A stretch of 8,038 nucleotides of DNA from Brevundimonas sp. (lineage in GTDB: Bacteria; Pseudomonadota; Alphaproteobacteria; Caulobacterales; Caulobacteraceae), in the NCBI GenBank assembly GCA_012270135.1, contig JAAXIW010000353.1, positions 1-8,038 on the forward strand, given 5' to 3'. Position 1 is the stretch's first letter. Each line of letters starts with the position of its first letter. A program made the position numbers and the translations under genes. Of this stretch, positions 1-6,620 are shown piece after piece. The notes below the pieces were generated by a model. The model searched no databases. It was given only the letters and a program-made list of their open reading frames with translations, and was not told where the DNA came from.

Positions 1-30
1 ATCCGTGAAAGGCCCGGACGCAGGGCCGCC

Positions 31-143
31 AAGCGGAGGGCGTGTGGAAAACGGCTACGCGGGACAGAGAGTCTCGTCGAAACGGTAACAACACAAGCAA
101 CCGGGCGAGGCCCGGCTGTCCCGCGCCCTCCCCGACCGCTTTT
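31..143 (+). ncRNA. Candidate structured RNA element (unidentified)
   Basis: The sequence can fold into nested, fully Watson-Crick helices: 31-36 with 136-141, 37-42 with 124-129, 60-67 with 116-123, and a hairpin 101-106/110-115 with a GAG loop. The helices stack continuously on the 3' side (110-129), while the 5' side carries two unpaired stretches (43-59 and an A-rich 68-100). The last helix runs into TTTT (140-143), as an intrinsic terminator would. I do not recognise the family: it lacks the tRNA T-loop, RNase P, SRP and tmRNA landmarks I know, and also lacks the hammerhead core. The strand is a guess, because DNA inverted repeats fold on either strand. It could also be a chance structure in GC-rich DNA, a MITE-like palindrome or a leader for the downstream peptidase gene. 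Confidence 0.3.
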
Positions 144-153
144 GCCGAAGCGG
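136..153 (+). terminator. Alternative hairpin CCGCTT/AAGCGG
   Basis: CCGCTT at 136-141 can pair with AAGCGG at 148-153 across a six-base loop, but also with an identical AAGCGG at 31-36. The two pairings are mutually exclusive. No T-tract follows 153, so termination at this hairpin itself is doubtful. It is recorded because a choice between two partners resembles a switch; this is inference only. Confidence 0.2.
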
Positions 154-175
154 CGCAGAGTCATGCCCGCTTCCG

Positions 176-193
176 CCTCCCCGAACGGGGAGG
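176..193. repeat. Intergenic G/C palindrome (REP-like)
   Basis: CCTCCCCG (176-183) and CGGGGAGG (186-193) form a perfect 8-base inverted repeat around AA. A second pairing is possible between GGGAGGG (188-194) and CCCTCCC (221-227), which would exclude the first. Palindromes of this CTCCCC...GGGGAG type are, as I recall, common between genes in Caulobacterales and related alphaproteobacteria. Only this copy is in the window, so repeat-family membership is inferred. Its presence argues against extending the downstream peptidase gene to the upstream TTG or ATG codons. Confidence 0.45.
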
Positions 194-246
194 GAGAAGT
201 CGCGCCGCCCTTTCCCAACCCCCTCCCGGGCGTCTATCTACCCCTC

Positions 247-2061
247 ATGCGCCAGTCCTTCGATGAAACCACCGATCCGTCCTTCGGGGCGAAACACCTG
301 CCCCGCGTCCGCGCCCGGATGGCCGAACAGGGCCTCGACGGCCTGCTGGTCCCGCACGAGGACGAGCACCAGAACGAATACCTCCCCGCCGCCAACGACC
401 GGCTGGCCTGGCTCAGCGGCTTCACGGGCTCGGCCGGGGCCGGGGCGGTGCTGACCGACCGCGCCGCCGTTTTCGCCGACGGCCGCTATACGGTGCAGGT
501 CCGCGCCCAGGTCGATCCCGCCCAGTTCGAAATCCTCTCGCTGGAGAACAACGGCCTCGCCGCCTGGCTCGAGAAGGCCCCCCGAGGCGCCGTCATCGGC
601 TATGACCCGCGTCTGCACAGCCCCGACGCCCTGGCCTCGCTGGAACGCGCCGCGAAGAAGGCCGGCGCCGCGCTCAAGCCCGTCGAGTCCAATCCCATCG
701 ACGAGGCCTGGGGCGCCGACCGCCCCGACCAGCCGACCGCCCCGGTCGTCCCCCACGATGATCGCTACACGGGGGAGGGCAGCGCCTCCAAGCGGGCCCG
801 CATCGGCCTCTCCATCGCCGACAAGGGCGCCGACGCCGCCATCCTGACCGCCCCGTCCTCGATCGCCTGGCTGTTCAACATCCGCGGCGGCGACGTCATC
901 CGCACCCCGCTGCCCCTGGCCCAGGCCGTGGTCCGGGCCGACGGCACGGCCCGCCTGTTCCTCGATCCGCGCAAGGTCACCAACGAACTGCCCGGCTGGC
1001 TCGGCGACGCCGTGACGCTGGAGACGCCCGAGGCTCTTCCCGCCGCGCTCGACGCCCTCAAGGGTCAGGCGGTCCTCGTCGATCCGGGCCAGTCCTCGGC
1101 CTGGTATTTCGACCGCCTCGAGGACGCCGGCGCCACCGTGGTCCGGGGGATGGATCCCTGCACCCTGCCGCGCGCGGTCAAGAACCCGGTCGAGATCGAA
1201 GGTTCGCGTCAGGCCCACATCCGCGACGGCGCCGCCCTCAGCCGCTTCCTTCACTGGGTCGATACGACGGCGCAGGAGACCCTGCCCGACGAGCGCGAAA
1301 TCGCTCTGACGCTGGAGCGCTTCCGCGAGGAGACCGGCGCGCTCAGGGACCTGTCGTTCGACACCATCGCCGGAGCCGGCCCCAACGGCGCCCTGCCGCA
1401 CTACAAGCCGGTGACCCGCACCATCCGCCGGATCGAGAAGGGCAGCCTGCTGCTCGTCGACGGCGGCGGCCAGTATCTCGACGGCACCACCGACGTGACC
1501 CGCACCATGGCCGTCGGCGAACCCACCGCCGACCAGCGCCGCATGTTCACCCTCGTGCTCAAGGGCCATATCGCCATGGCCGTGGTCCGCTTCCCCGAAG
1601 GCGTGACCGGGCACCAGCTGGACGCCCTGGCCCGCCTGCCGCTGTGGATGCAGGGCTTCGATTACGACCACGGCACTGGCCACGGCGTCGGCAGCTATCT
1701 CGGCGTCCACGAGGGCCCGCAACGCATCTCCAAGGCCCCCAACAGCCAGCCGCTGCTGACCGGCATGATCCTGTCCAACGAGCCCGGCTACTACCGCGAG
1801 GGTCATTGGGGCATCCGCATCGAGACCCTGCAGGTCGTCACCCCGCCCGAGCCCGTGCCCGGCGGCGAGCGCCCCATGCATGGCTTCGAACAGCTGACCC
1901 TGGCGCCCCTGGACCGCAAGCTGATCGACGTCGCCCTGCTGACGCCGGACGAACGCGCCTACGTCGACGCCTACCACGCCGACGTCTGGAACAAGGTCGG
2001 CCCGCTGCTCGACGGGGAGGACAAGGCGTGGCTGGAGCGGGCCTGCACGCCCTTGAAATAA
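247..2061 (+). CDS. Xaa-Pro aminopeptidase, M24B family (three-domain, XPNPEP1-like)
   Basis: Predicted cytosolic metallopeptidase of 604 residues that removes an N-terminal amino acid preceding proline. Two creatinase-like N-terminal domains (about 17-150 and 165-310) precede the pita-bread catalytic domain (about 319-535) and a C-terminal M24 extension (about 540-604). All five dinuclear-metal ligands are visible: D405 (LVDGGG), D416 (TTDVTRT), H479 (HGTGHGVG), E512 (SNEPGYY) and E526 (RIET). Histidines H385 (LPHY) and H475 fit the catalytic set. Ligand spacing matches human cytosolic APP1 closely. I chose ATG 247 because the protein begins in family style (MRQSFDETTDPS) and because the earlier in-frame TTG 142 and ATG 163 would translate a palindromic intergenic element. 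No clear Shine-Dalgarno sequence precedes 247, so the start is less certain than the function. No signal peptide or membrane segment is seen. The gene stands 72 bases ahead of the next one. Confidence 0.93.
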   Translation: MRQSFDETTDPSFGAKHLPRVRARMAEQGLDGLLVPHEDEHQNEYLPAANDRLAWLSGFTGSAGAGAVLTDRAAVFADGRYTVQVRAQVDPAQFEILSLENNGLAAWLEKAPRGAVIGYDPRLHSPDALASLERAAKKAGAALKPVESNPIDEAWGADRPDQPTAPVVPHDDRYTGEGSASKRARIGLSIADKGADAAILTAPSSIAWLFNIRGGDVIRTPLPLAQAVVRADGTARLFLDPRKVTNELPGWLGDAVTLETPEALPAALDALKGQAVLVDPGQSSAWYFDRLEDAGATVVRGMDPCTLPRAVKNPVEIEGSRQAHIRDGAALSRFLHWVDTTAQETLPDEREIALTLERFREETGALRDLSFDTIAGAGPNGALPHYKPVTRTIRRIEKGSLLLVDGGGQYLDGTTDVTRTMAVGEPTADQRRMFTLVLKGHIAMAVVRFPEGVTGHQLDALARLPLWMQGFDYDHGTGHGVGSYLGVHEGPQRISKAPNSQPLLTGMILSNEPGYYREGHWGIRIETLQVVTPPEPVPGGERPMHGFEQLTLAPLDRKLIDVALLTPDERAYVDAYHADVWNKVGPLLDGEDKAWLERACTPLK

Positions 2062-2085
2062 GGCCGGACGGCGCCCACCTCCCGA

Positions 2086-2110
2086 AGGCCGGCGGATGCC
2101 TCGCCGGCCT
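2086..2110 (+). terminator. Hairpin after the aminopeptidase gene, possible terminator
   Basis: AGGCCGGCG (2086-2094) and CGCCGGCCT (2102-2110) form a perfect 9-base GC-rich stem with a seven-base loop. It is followed by CCCCCATTT, a poor U-tract. It lies 25 bases after the stop of the peptidase gene and 10 bases before the ribosome binding site of the reductase. It may terminate weakly, protect the upstream 3' end or tune read-through. Confidence 0.4.
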
Positions 2111-2120
2111 CCCCCATTTC

Positions 2121-2125
2121 AGGAG
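2121..2125 (+). promoter_or_regulatory. Ribosome binding site of the aldo/keto reductase
   Basis: AGGAG lies eight bases before ATG 2134 and is a near-consensus Shine-Dalgarno sequence. It fixes the start of the reductase and contrasts with the preceding peptidase gene, which has none. Confidence 0.75.
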
Positions 2126-2133
2126 ACGCGCTG

Positions 2134-3123
2134 ATGAAGACGCGCACGCTGGGCCGTTCGGGCCCTGAGGTTTCGGCCATCGGCCTGGGCTGCATGGGAA
2201 TGGCCGCCTTCTACGGCCGGCCGTCCGACGAGGGGCAGGCGACGGCGGTGATCCATCGCGCCCTCGATCTCGGCGTCACCTTCCTCGACACCGCCGAGAT
2301 GTACGGTCCGCACACCAACGAGATCCAGCTCGGCAAGGCGCCGGCGGACCGCCGCGAGAAGGCCTTCGTCGCCACGAAATTCGGCATCGGCTACAACGCC
2401 GAGCGCACCGCCCTGACCGTCGACGGCTCGCCCGCCAATGTCCGCCGCGCCATCGAGGGCAGCCTCAGGCGCCTCGGCATGGATCACGTCGATCTCTACT
2501 ACCTGCACCGGGTCGACCCGAACACGCCGATCGAGGACACGGTCGGGGCGATGGGCGAGCTGGTGAAGGAGGGCAAGGTCCGCTTCCTCGGCCTGTCCGA
2601 GGCCGCCCCCGACACCCTGCGCCGGGGCCACGCCACTCATCCGATCACCGCCCTGCAGACCGAATACTCCCTGTGGAGCCGCGAGCCGGAGGACGAACTG
2701 CTCGACCTCTGCGAAGAACTCGGCATCGGCTTCGTGCCTTACAGCCCGCTGGGCCGCGGCTTCCTCTCGGGCGAGATCCGCTCCATCGACGACCTCGCCC
2801 CCGACGATTTCCGTCGCTCCAACCCGCGCTTCACCGGCGACAATTTCCAGAAGAACCTCGACCTCGTCGAGGCGGTGAGGGCCATCGCCGCCGACAAGGG
2901 CGTCACCGCCGCCCAGCTGGCGCTCGCCTGGGTGCTGGCCCGGGGCGCCCACCTCGTCCCCATCCCCGGCACCCGCCGCATCCGCACGCTCGAGGAGAAC
3001 GCCGCCGCCGTCGACCTGACCCTGACCCCGGATGACCTCGCCCGCATCGACGCCGTCTTCCCCAAGGGCGCCGCCTCCGGCCACCGCTACGCCGAGGCGG
3101 CGAGGGCGGCCCTGAACCGCTAG
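2134..3123 (+). CDS. Aldo/keto reductase (AKR11/AKR13-like)
   Basis: NADPH-type oxidoreductase of 329 residues, predicted to reduce aldehydes or ketones in the cytosol; the physiological substrate cannot be told from sequence. The single TIM-barrel domain fills the protein. The catalytic tetrad is complete: D52 and Y57 (FLDTAEMYG), K82 (ATKFG) and H125 (YYLHR). The SPLGRGFLSG loop begins at S204. The cofactor phosphate-binding segment PGTRR...LEEN (278-289) and the C-terminal HRYAEAA tail are typical of the YajO/AKR13-type group. Length is normal and there is no signal peptide. A good AGGAG site supports ATG 2134. The upstream gap holds a hairpin, so it may have its own promoter or be read through from the peptidase gene; no clear promoter is seen. 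Its TAG stop overlaps the convergent ligA stop. Confidence 0.93.
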   Translation: MKTRTLGRSGPEVSAIGLGCMGMAAFYGRPSDEGQATAVIHRALDLGVTFLDTAEMYGPHTNEIQLGKAPADRREKAFVATKFGIGYNAERTALTVDGSPANVRRAIEGSLRRLGMDHVDLYYLHRVDPNTPIEDTVGAMGELVKEGKVRFLGLSEAAPDTLRRGHATHPITALQTEYSLWSREPEDELLDLCEELGIGFVPYSPLGRGFLSGEIRSIDDLAPDDFRRSNPRFTGDNFQKNLDLVEAVRAIAADKGVTAAQLALAWVLARGAHLVPIPGTRRIRTLEENAAAVDLTLTPDDLARIDAVFPKGAASGHRYAEAARAALNR

Positions 3124-5459
3124 CCGCCGATCAGGGCCAGCCACTCGTCCTCGGTCAGCACCTGCACCCCGTGCTTGAGGGCGTCGGCCATCTTCGAGCC
3201 GGCGCCCGGGCCCGCGACCAGGTAGTCGGTCTTCTTCGACACCGAGCCCGACACCTTGGCCCCCAGGCTTTCCGCCCGCGCCTTGGCCTCGTCGCGGGTG
3301 AAGCGTTCGAGGGCGCCGGTGAAGACCACGGTCTTGCCGGCGACGGCGGTGTCGGACTTCGGCTTCTCGGCGTCCTCGATCCGGTCCAGCTCGGCCACCA
3401 GCGCATCGACCATGGCGCGGTTGTGCGGCTCGCGGAAGAACAGGGCCAGCGCCCGCGCCGCCACCGGGCCGACGCCGGACACCCCGGCGATCTGGCCCAG
3501 CCCCTCGGACGGCCCCTCGGTCCGCGCCACCTCCGCCAGCCGGACCAGACCGGCCCAGTCGTCCGCCAGCGTCGCCAGTCCGCGCCGGGCGGGCGCCGCG
3601 AGACCGGGGAAGGCGAGGGCGATCTTCTGGTCCAGCGGCGCCTCCGGCCACGGATCCTCCGCCGGCGGCGACGCCTCGGCCAGCACCGCCACCACGCGCG
3701 GAGACACCGCATGCGCCTCGTTCAGCCGTACCCAGTCCTCACTCGGCATGCCCTCCGCCGCCGCCAGACAGGCGGCCTCGAACGCCGCCCAGGTCTCGAA
3801 CGCCCGAGCCAGGACGATCGAGGTCTGTTCGCCGATGTCCCGCACTCCCAGCCCGTAGATGAATCGGTCCAGGGCGATGGTCCGCCGCGCGTCGATCCCG
3901 GCCACCAGATTGCGCACGCTGGTCTCGCCGTAGCCGTCCTCGGCCCGCAGGGCGTCCAACTTCGCCGCGTCCCGGGCCAGTCGGAAGATGTCGGCCGGTT
4001 CGCTGATCCAGCCCCGCTCATGGAAGGCGATCAGCTGTTTCTCGCCCAGACCTTCGATGTCGAAGGCGCGTCGGCTGCAGAAATGCTTCAGATGTTCGAT
4101 GCGCTGGAACGGGCAGGCCAGCTCGCCGGTGCAGCGCCGCACCACCGACTCCACGCCCGAGGCGTTGGTCTCCTTCACCAGCGCCGTCTTCAGGGGGCAG
4201 ATGCAGAGGTGCGGAAATTCGTACGGTTCGCCGCGATCCTTCCGCGCCGCATCGACCACGCCGAGGATTTGCGGAATGACGTCGCCGGCCCGCTGCAAGG
4301 TGACCGTATCTCCGATGCGTACGTCCAGCCGCTCGATCTCGTCAGCGTTGTGCAGCGTCGCATTGCGCACCACGACCCCGCCGACGGTGACCGGGTGCAG
4401 CCTCGCCACCGGCGTGTGCGACCCCGTCCGCCCCACCTGGATATCGATCCCCTCCAGCACCGTCTGCGCCTGCTGGGCCGGAAACTTGTGGGCGATGGCC
4501 CAGCGCGGCGTGCGGGCCACGAAGCCGAGCCGCGCCTGCCAGTCCAGCCGGTCGACCTTGTAGACCACGCCGTCGATGTCATAGCCGAGCGTGGCCCGAT
4601 CCGTTTGCAGCCCGTCGTACAGCGCCATCAGACCCGCCGCGTCCTCAACGCGGCGCGAGCGCTCGTTGACCGGAAAACCCCAGGAGCGCAGCGCCTGCAG
4701 CGCCTCCCACTGCGTCTCCGAGAACGGCGCCGACGTCTCGCCCCAGGCGTAGGCGAAGAAGCGCAGCGGCCGCTTGGCCGTGATCGCGGCATCCTTCTGG
4801 CGCAGCGAGCCGGCGGCGAAATTGCGGGGGTTGGCGTAGGTCCGCGTCCCGGCCGCCTCGGCCGCCGCGTTGAAGGCGTCGAAGGCGTCGTTGGGCGCAT
4901 AGACCTCGCCGCGCACCTCGATGAGGTCGGGCCAGCCCTTGCCGGCCAGGCGTTCGGGAATGTCGTCGAGGGTGCGCAGGTTGGCCGTGACGTCCTCGCC
5001 TGTGCGGCCGTCGCCCCGCGTGGCGCCGCGCACCAGCACGCCATCCTCGTAGCGAAGGCTGGCCGAGAGTCCGTCGATCTTCGGCTCGGCCACGAACGCG
5101 AGGTGCTCGTCCGCCGGCAACTTCAGAAACCGCCGGATGCGCGCCTCGAAATCGGCCACCTCGCCGGCGTCGAAGGCGTTGTCCAGCGACAGCATCGGCA
5201 CGCCGTGCCGAACGGGGGCGAACTGGGCCGAGATGGCCGCCCCGACCACCTGGGACGGCGAATCCGCCATCGTGAACTCCGGAAACCGGTTCTCGATCTC
5301 CACCGCCCTGCGCTTCAGCGCATCGTAGTCCGCGTCCGAAATCTCCGGCGTGTCGTGGCTGTGGTAGAGGGCGTCGTGACGCGCCAGCTCGGCGGTCAGG
5401 CGCGTGAATTCCTCCCGCGCCTGGTCCTCGGTCAGCTGATCGACGGCGGTCTCGGCCAT
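3120..5459 (-). CDS. ligA: NAD+-dependent DNA ligase LigA
   Basis: Essential replicative ligase of 779 residues that seals nicks using NAD+. Domains in order: Ia NMN-binding (Y32, D36, D42, Y45, D46); adenylation domain with catalytic K127 in KIDG, NPRNFAAGSLRQ (210-221), DGVVYKV (296-302) and AHKFPA (323-328); OB fold (about 335-410); zinc finger with C419, C421, C443 and C449; helix-hairpin-helix region (about 460-690, including GVSGVGPVAAR 659-669); and BRCT (about 702-779). It is longer than the ~670 residues of Escherichia coli LigA, mainly from an added stretch around 575-650. The finger is C-x-C rather than the usual C-x2-C, a form I recall from other alphaproteobacterial ligases. The start at 5459 (ATG on the minus strand) gives a family-like N-terminus. 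A GGAG lies 14 bases upstream, rather far for a ribosome binding site. The gene is divergent from the M28 lipoprotein gene and ends inside the reductase stop. Confidence 0.97.
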   Translation of the reverse strand: MAETAVDQLTEDQAREEFTRLTAELARHDALYHSHDTPEISDADYDALKRRAVEIENRFPEFTMADSPSQVVGAAISAQFAPVRHGVPMLSLDNAFDAGEVADFEARIRRFLKLPADEHLAFVAEPKIDGLSASLRYEDGVLVRGATRGDGRTGEDVTANLRTLDDIPERLAGKGWPDLIEVRGEVYAPNDAFDAFNAAAEAAGTRTYANPRNFAAGSLRQKDAAITAKRPLRFFAYAWGETSAPFSETQWEALQALRSWGFPVNERSRRVEDAAGLMALYDGLQTDRATLGYDIDGVVYKVDRLDWQARLGFVARTPRWAIAHKFPAQQAQTVLEGIDIQVGRTGSHTPVARLHPVTVGGVVVRNATLHNADEIERLDVRIGDTVTLQRAGDVIPQILGVVDAARKDRGEPYEFPHLCICPLKTALVKETNASGVESVVRRCTGELACPFQRIEHLKHFCSRRAFDIEGLGEKQLIAFHERGWISEPADIFRLARDAAKLDALRAEDGYGETSVRNLVAGIDARRTIALDRFIYGLGVRDIGEQTSIVLARAFETWAAFEAACLAAAEGMPSEDWVRLNEAHAVSPRVVAVLAEASPPAEDPWPEAPLDQKIALAFPGLAAPARRGLATLADDWAGLVRLAEVARTEGPSEGLGQIAGVSGVGPVAARALALFFREPHNRAMVDALVAELDRIEDAEKPKSDTAVAGKTVVFTGALERFTRDEAKARAESLGAKVSGSVSKKTDYLVAGPGAGSKMADALKHGVQVLTEDEWLALIGG

Positions 5460-5473
5460 GGGAATCGCGTTCG

Positions 5474-5500
5474 CTCCGGTTCTCTCGACCGACTTCTAGC
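5474..5500 (-). promoter_or_regulatory. Candidate ligA promoter -10 and leader
   Basis: On the minus strand GCTAGAAG (5500 down to 5493) matches seven of eight positions of the Caulobacter housekeeping -10 consensus GCTANAWC. No convincing TTGACGS-type -35 lies 10-14 bases upstream, so support is partial. Transcription from here would give a leader of about 27 bases. That leader contains GGAG (5477-5474) and a GAATC site (5462-5466), which fits the CcrM methylation motif GANTC. Confidence 0.35.
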
Positions 5501-5559
5501 ACCCGCGGCGAACGCGGCGAGGGCGAGGTCGGGTTTCGGCCTCATGACACGACCTTAAC

Positions 5560-5588
5560 CTGACGCCGTCGCGGCGGTCTGCTAGGCA
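5560..5588 (+). promoter_or_regulatory. Candidate promoter of the M28 lipoprotein operon
   Basis: CTGACGC (5560-5566) matches six of seven positions of the Caulobacter -35 consensus TTGACGS. GCTA (5581-5584), 14 bases later, matches the core of GCTANAWC, though the rest of the -10 is poor. Transcription would start near 5593, leaving a leader of under 20 bases. A TTAAC (5555-5559) next to the -35 resembles a CtrA half site, but a second half site is not present, so CtrA control is speculative. Confidence 0.35.
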
Positions 5589-5601
5589 TCCGGCATCTCA
5601 C

Positions 5602-5605
5602 GGAG
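5602..5605 (+). promoter_or_regulatory. Ribosome binding site of the M28 peptidase gene
   Basis: GGAG lies five bases before ATG 5611. Together with the lipoprotein signal peptide starting directly at this ATG, it fixes the start. Confidence 0.6.
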
Positions 5606-5610
5606 CCCCC

Positions 5611-6570
5611 ATGCGCCACCTTCGACTCGCCGCCCTCTCGCCGTTCGCCGCCGCCCTGCTGCTCGGCGCCTGCTCGACCGCCGAATCTCCGGTCGCTCCG
5701 GCCGCTCCCCAGCCCACGGCCATGCACGCCCAGCTGCTGCAGGACGTCCGCATTCTCGCGGCCGACGACATGCAGGGCCGCGACACCGGCGCGCCGGGCG
5801 GTGCCATGGCCCGCGCCTACATCATCGGCCGGCTCGAGGCGCTCGGCGTCGCCGCCCCGCCGATGGGCCGCGAGCAACCGTGGGAGATGCAGGGCCGCAC
5901 CCGCGAGGGGCCGAAGACCTTCAACGGCGTCAATGTGCTGGGCGTCATCCCGGGAACCCGGGTCACCGACAAATACATCGTCGTGACGGCCCACTACGAC
6001 CACGTCGGCGTCTCCGACGGCCAGATCTACAACGGCGCCGACGACAACGCCTCCGGCGTCGCGACCATGCTGGCCCTCGCCGCCGACCTGAAGCGCCAGG
6101 CGCCGGAGCACAGCGTCCTGATCGTGGCCCTCGACGGCGAGGAGCGCGGCCTGCTCGGCGCGCGGCATTTCGTCGAGGCGCCGCCGGTGCCGCTGTCCTC
6201 GATCTCGATGAACCTGAATTTCGACATGACCGCTCGCGCCGAGACCGATGGCAAGTTGTGGGTGACCGGAACCTATCAACACCCGACCTTCCGGCCGCTG
6301 CTGGAATCCATCCCGGCCAACGGCGCGGTCGCCCTGGCCTTCGGCAAGGACACGCCGGAGGACACCGGCAACGACAACTGGGTCAACTCGTCCGACCATG
6401 CGGCCTTTCACCGGGCGCAGGTGCCGTTCCTGTATCTCGGCGTGAACTACCATCCGGATTATCACCGCCCGTCCGACGACTTCGAGACCATCACGCCGTC
6501 GGTGTTTATCAGCGCCACCGAACTGTCGATCGCCAGTTTCCGGGCGCTCGACCGGGGGCTGGACCGCTAG
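5611..6570 (+). CDS. M28-family metallopeptidase, lipoprotein
   Basis: Predicted zinc aminopeptidase-type enzyme of 319 residues, exported and lipid-anchored. A basic N-terminus and hydrophobic stretch (4-20) end in the lipobox LGAC with lipidated C21. The next residue is Ser, which would send it to the outer membrane under the Escherichia coli sorting rule. All M28 residues are visible: metal ligands H128 (TAHYDH), D145 (GADDNASG), E178 (DGEERG), D205 (NFDM) and H263 (SSDHAAF), with E177 as general base. It therefore looks active, probably trimming peptides in the periplasm, but substrate specificity is not readable. There is no protease-associated insert or C-terminal extension. It heads a likely two-gene unit with the small lipoprotein 50 bases downstream. 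Confidence 0.92.
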   Translation: MRHLRLAALSPFAAALLLGACSTAESPVAPAAPQPTAMHAQLLQDVRILAADDMQGRDTGAPGGAMARAYIIGRLEALGVAAPPMGREQPWEMQGRTREGPKTFNGVNVLGVIPGTRVTDKYIVVTAHYDHVGVSDGQIYNGADDNASGVATMLALAADLKRQAPEHSVLIVALDGEERGLLGARHFVEAPPVPLSSISMNLNFDMTARAETDGKLWVTGTYQHPTFRPLLESIPANGAVALAFGKDTPEDTGNDNWVNSSDHAAFHRAQVPFLYLGVNYHPDYHRPSDDFETITPSVFISATELSIASFRALDRGLDR

Positions 6571-6610
6571 CGGGTCGACAGCGGGGGTTCCGCGTGATGG
6601 GGTGCGCTCC

Positions 6611-6616
6611 GGAGGG
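6611..6616 (+). promoter_or_regulatory. Ribosome binding site of the small lipoprotein gene
   Basis: GGAGGG lies four bases before ATG 6621 and decides between this ATG and the in-frame ATG 6597 just upstream. Starting at 6597 would place MGCAPEGP in front of an otherwise normal signal peptide. Confidence 0.6.
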
Positions 6617-6620
6617 ACCG

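Noticed and set aside
11..27. Hairpin GGCCC/GGGCC near the left edge
   Set aside because: A five-base GC stem is expected by chance at this base composition.
2..88. Possible C-terminus of an upstream plus-strand gene ending at TAA 86-88
   Set aside because: The 28 codons use many A-ending third positions unlike the neighbours and show no motif. It cannot be excluded without upstream sequence.
142..246. N-terminal extension of the aminopeptidase from TTG 142 or ATG 163
   Set aside because: The added residues are Pro/Arg-rich, read through the palindrome at 176-193, and do not resemble the family. The frame is open from position 1 only by GC-rich chance.
42..266. 74-codon frame starting at GTG 42
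   Set aside because: No ribosome binding site, Arg/Pro-rich composition, overlaps both the folded element and the real peptidase start.
238..1977. 579-codon open frame on the minus strand opposite the Xaa-Pro aminopeptidase
   Set aside because: It is the antisense shadow of a strongly conserved gene in GC-rich DNA. Its translation is low-complexity, rich in Gly/Ala/Asp/Val, and has no recognisable motif.
3171..5558. 795-codon open frame on the plus strand opposite ligA
   Set aside because: Shadow of ligA: Arg-, Gly- and Leu-rich composition, no domain, and it would cover the complete ligase gene including its promoter.
6565..6574. Palindrome CCGCTAGCGG around the stop codon of the M28 gene
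   Set aside because: Too short, with no loop and no T-tract; not a terminator or convincing operator.
5880..6620. Long upstream extension of the small lipoprotein frame inside the M28 gene
   Set aside because: It overlaps the M28 coding region in another frame, is Arg-rich, and would bury the clear lipoprotein signal peptide that starts at 6621.
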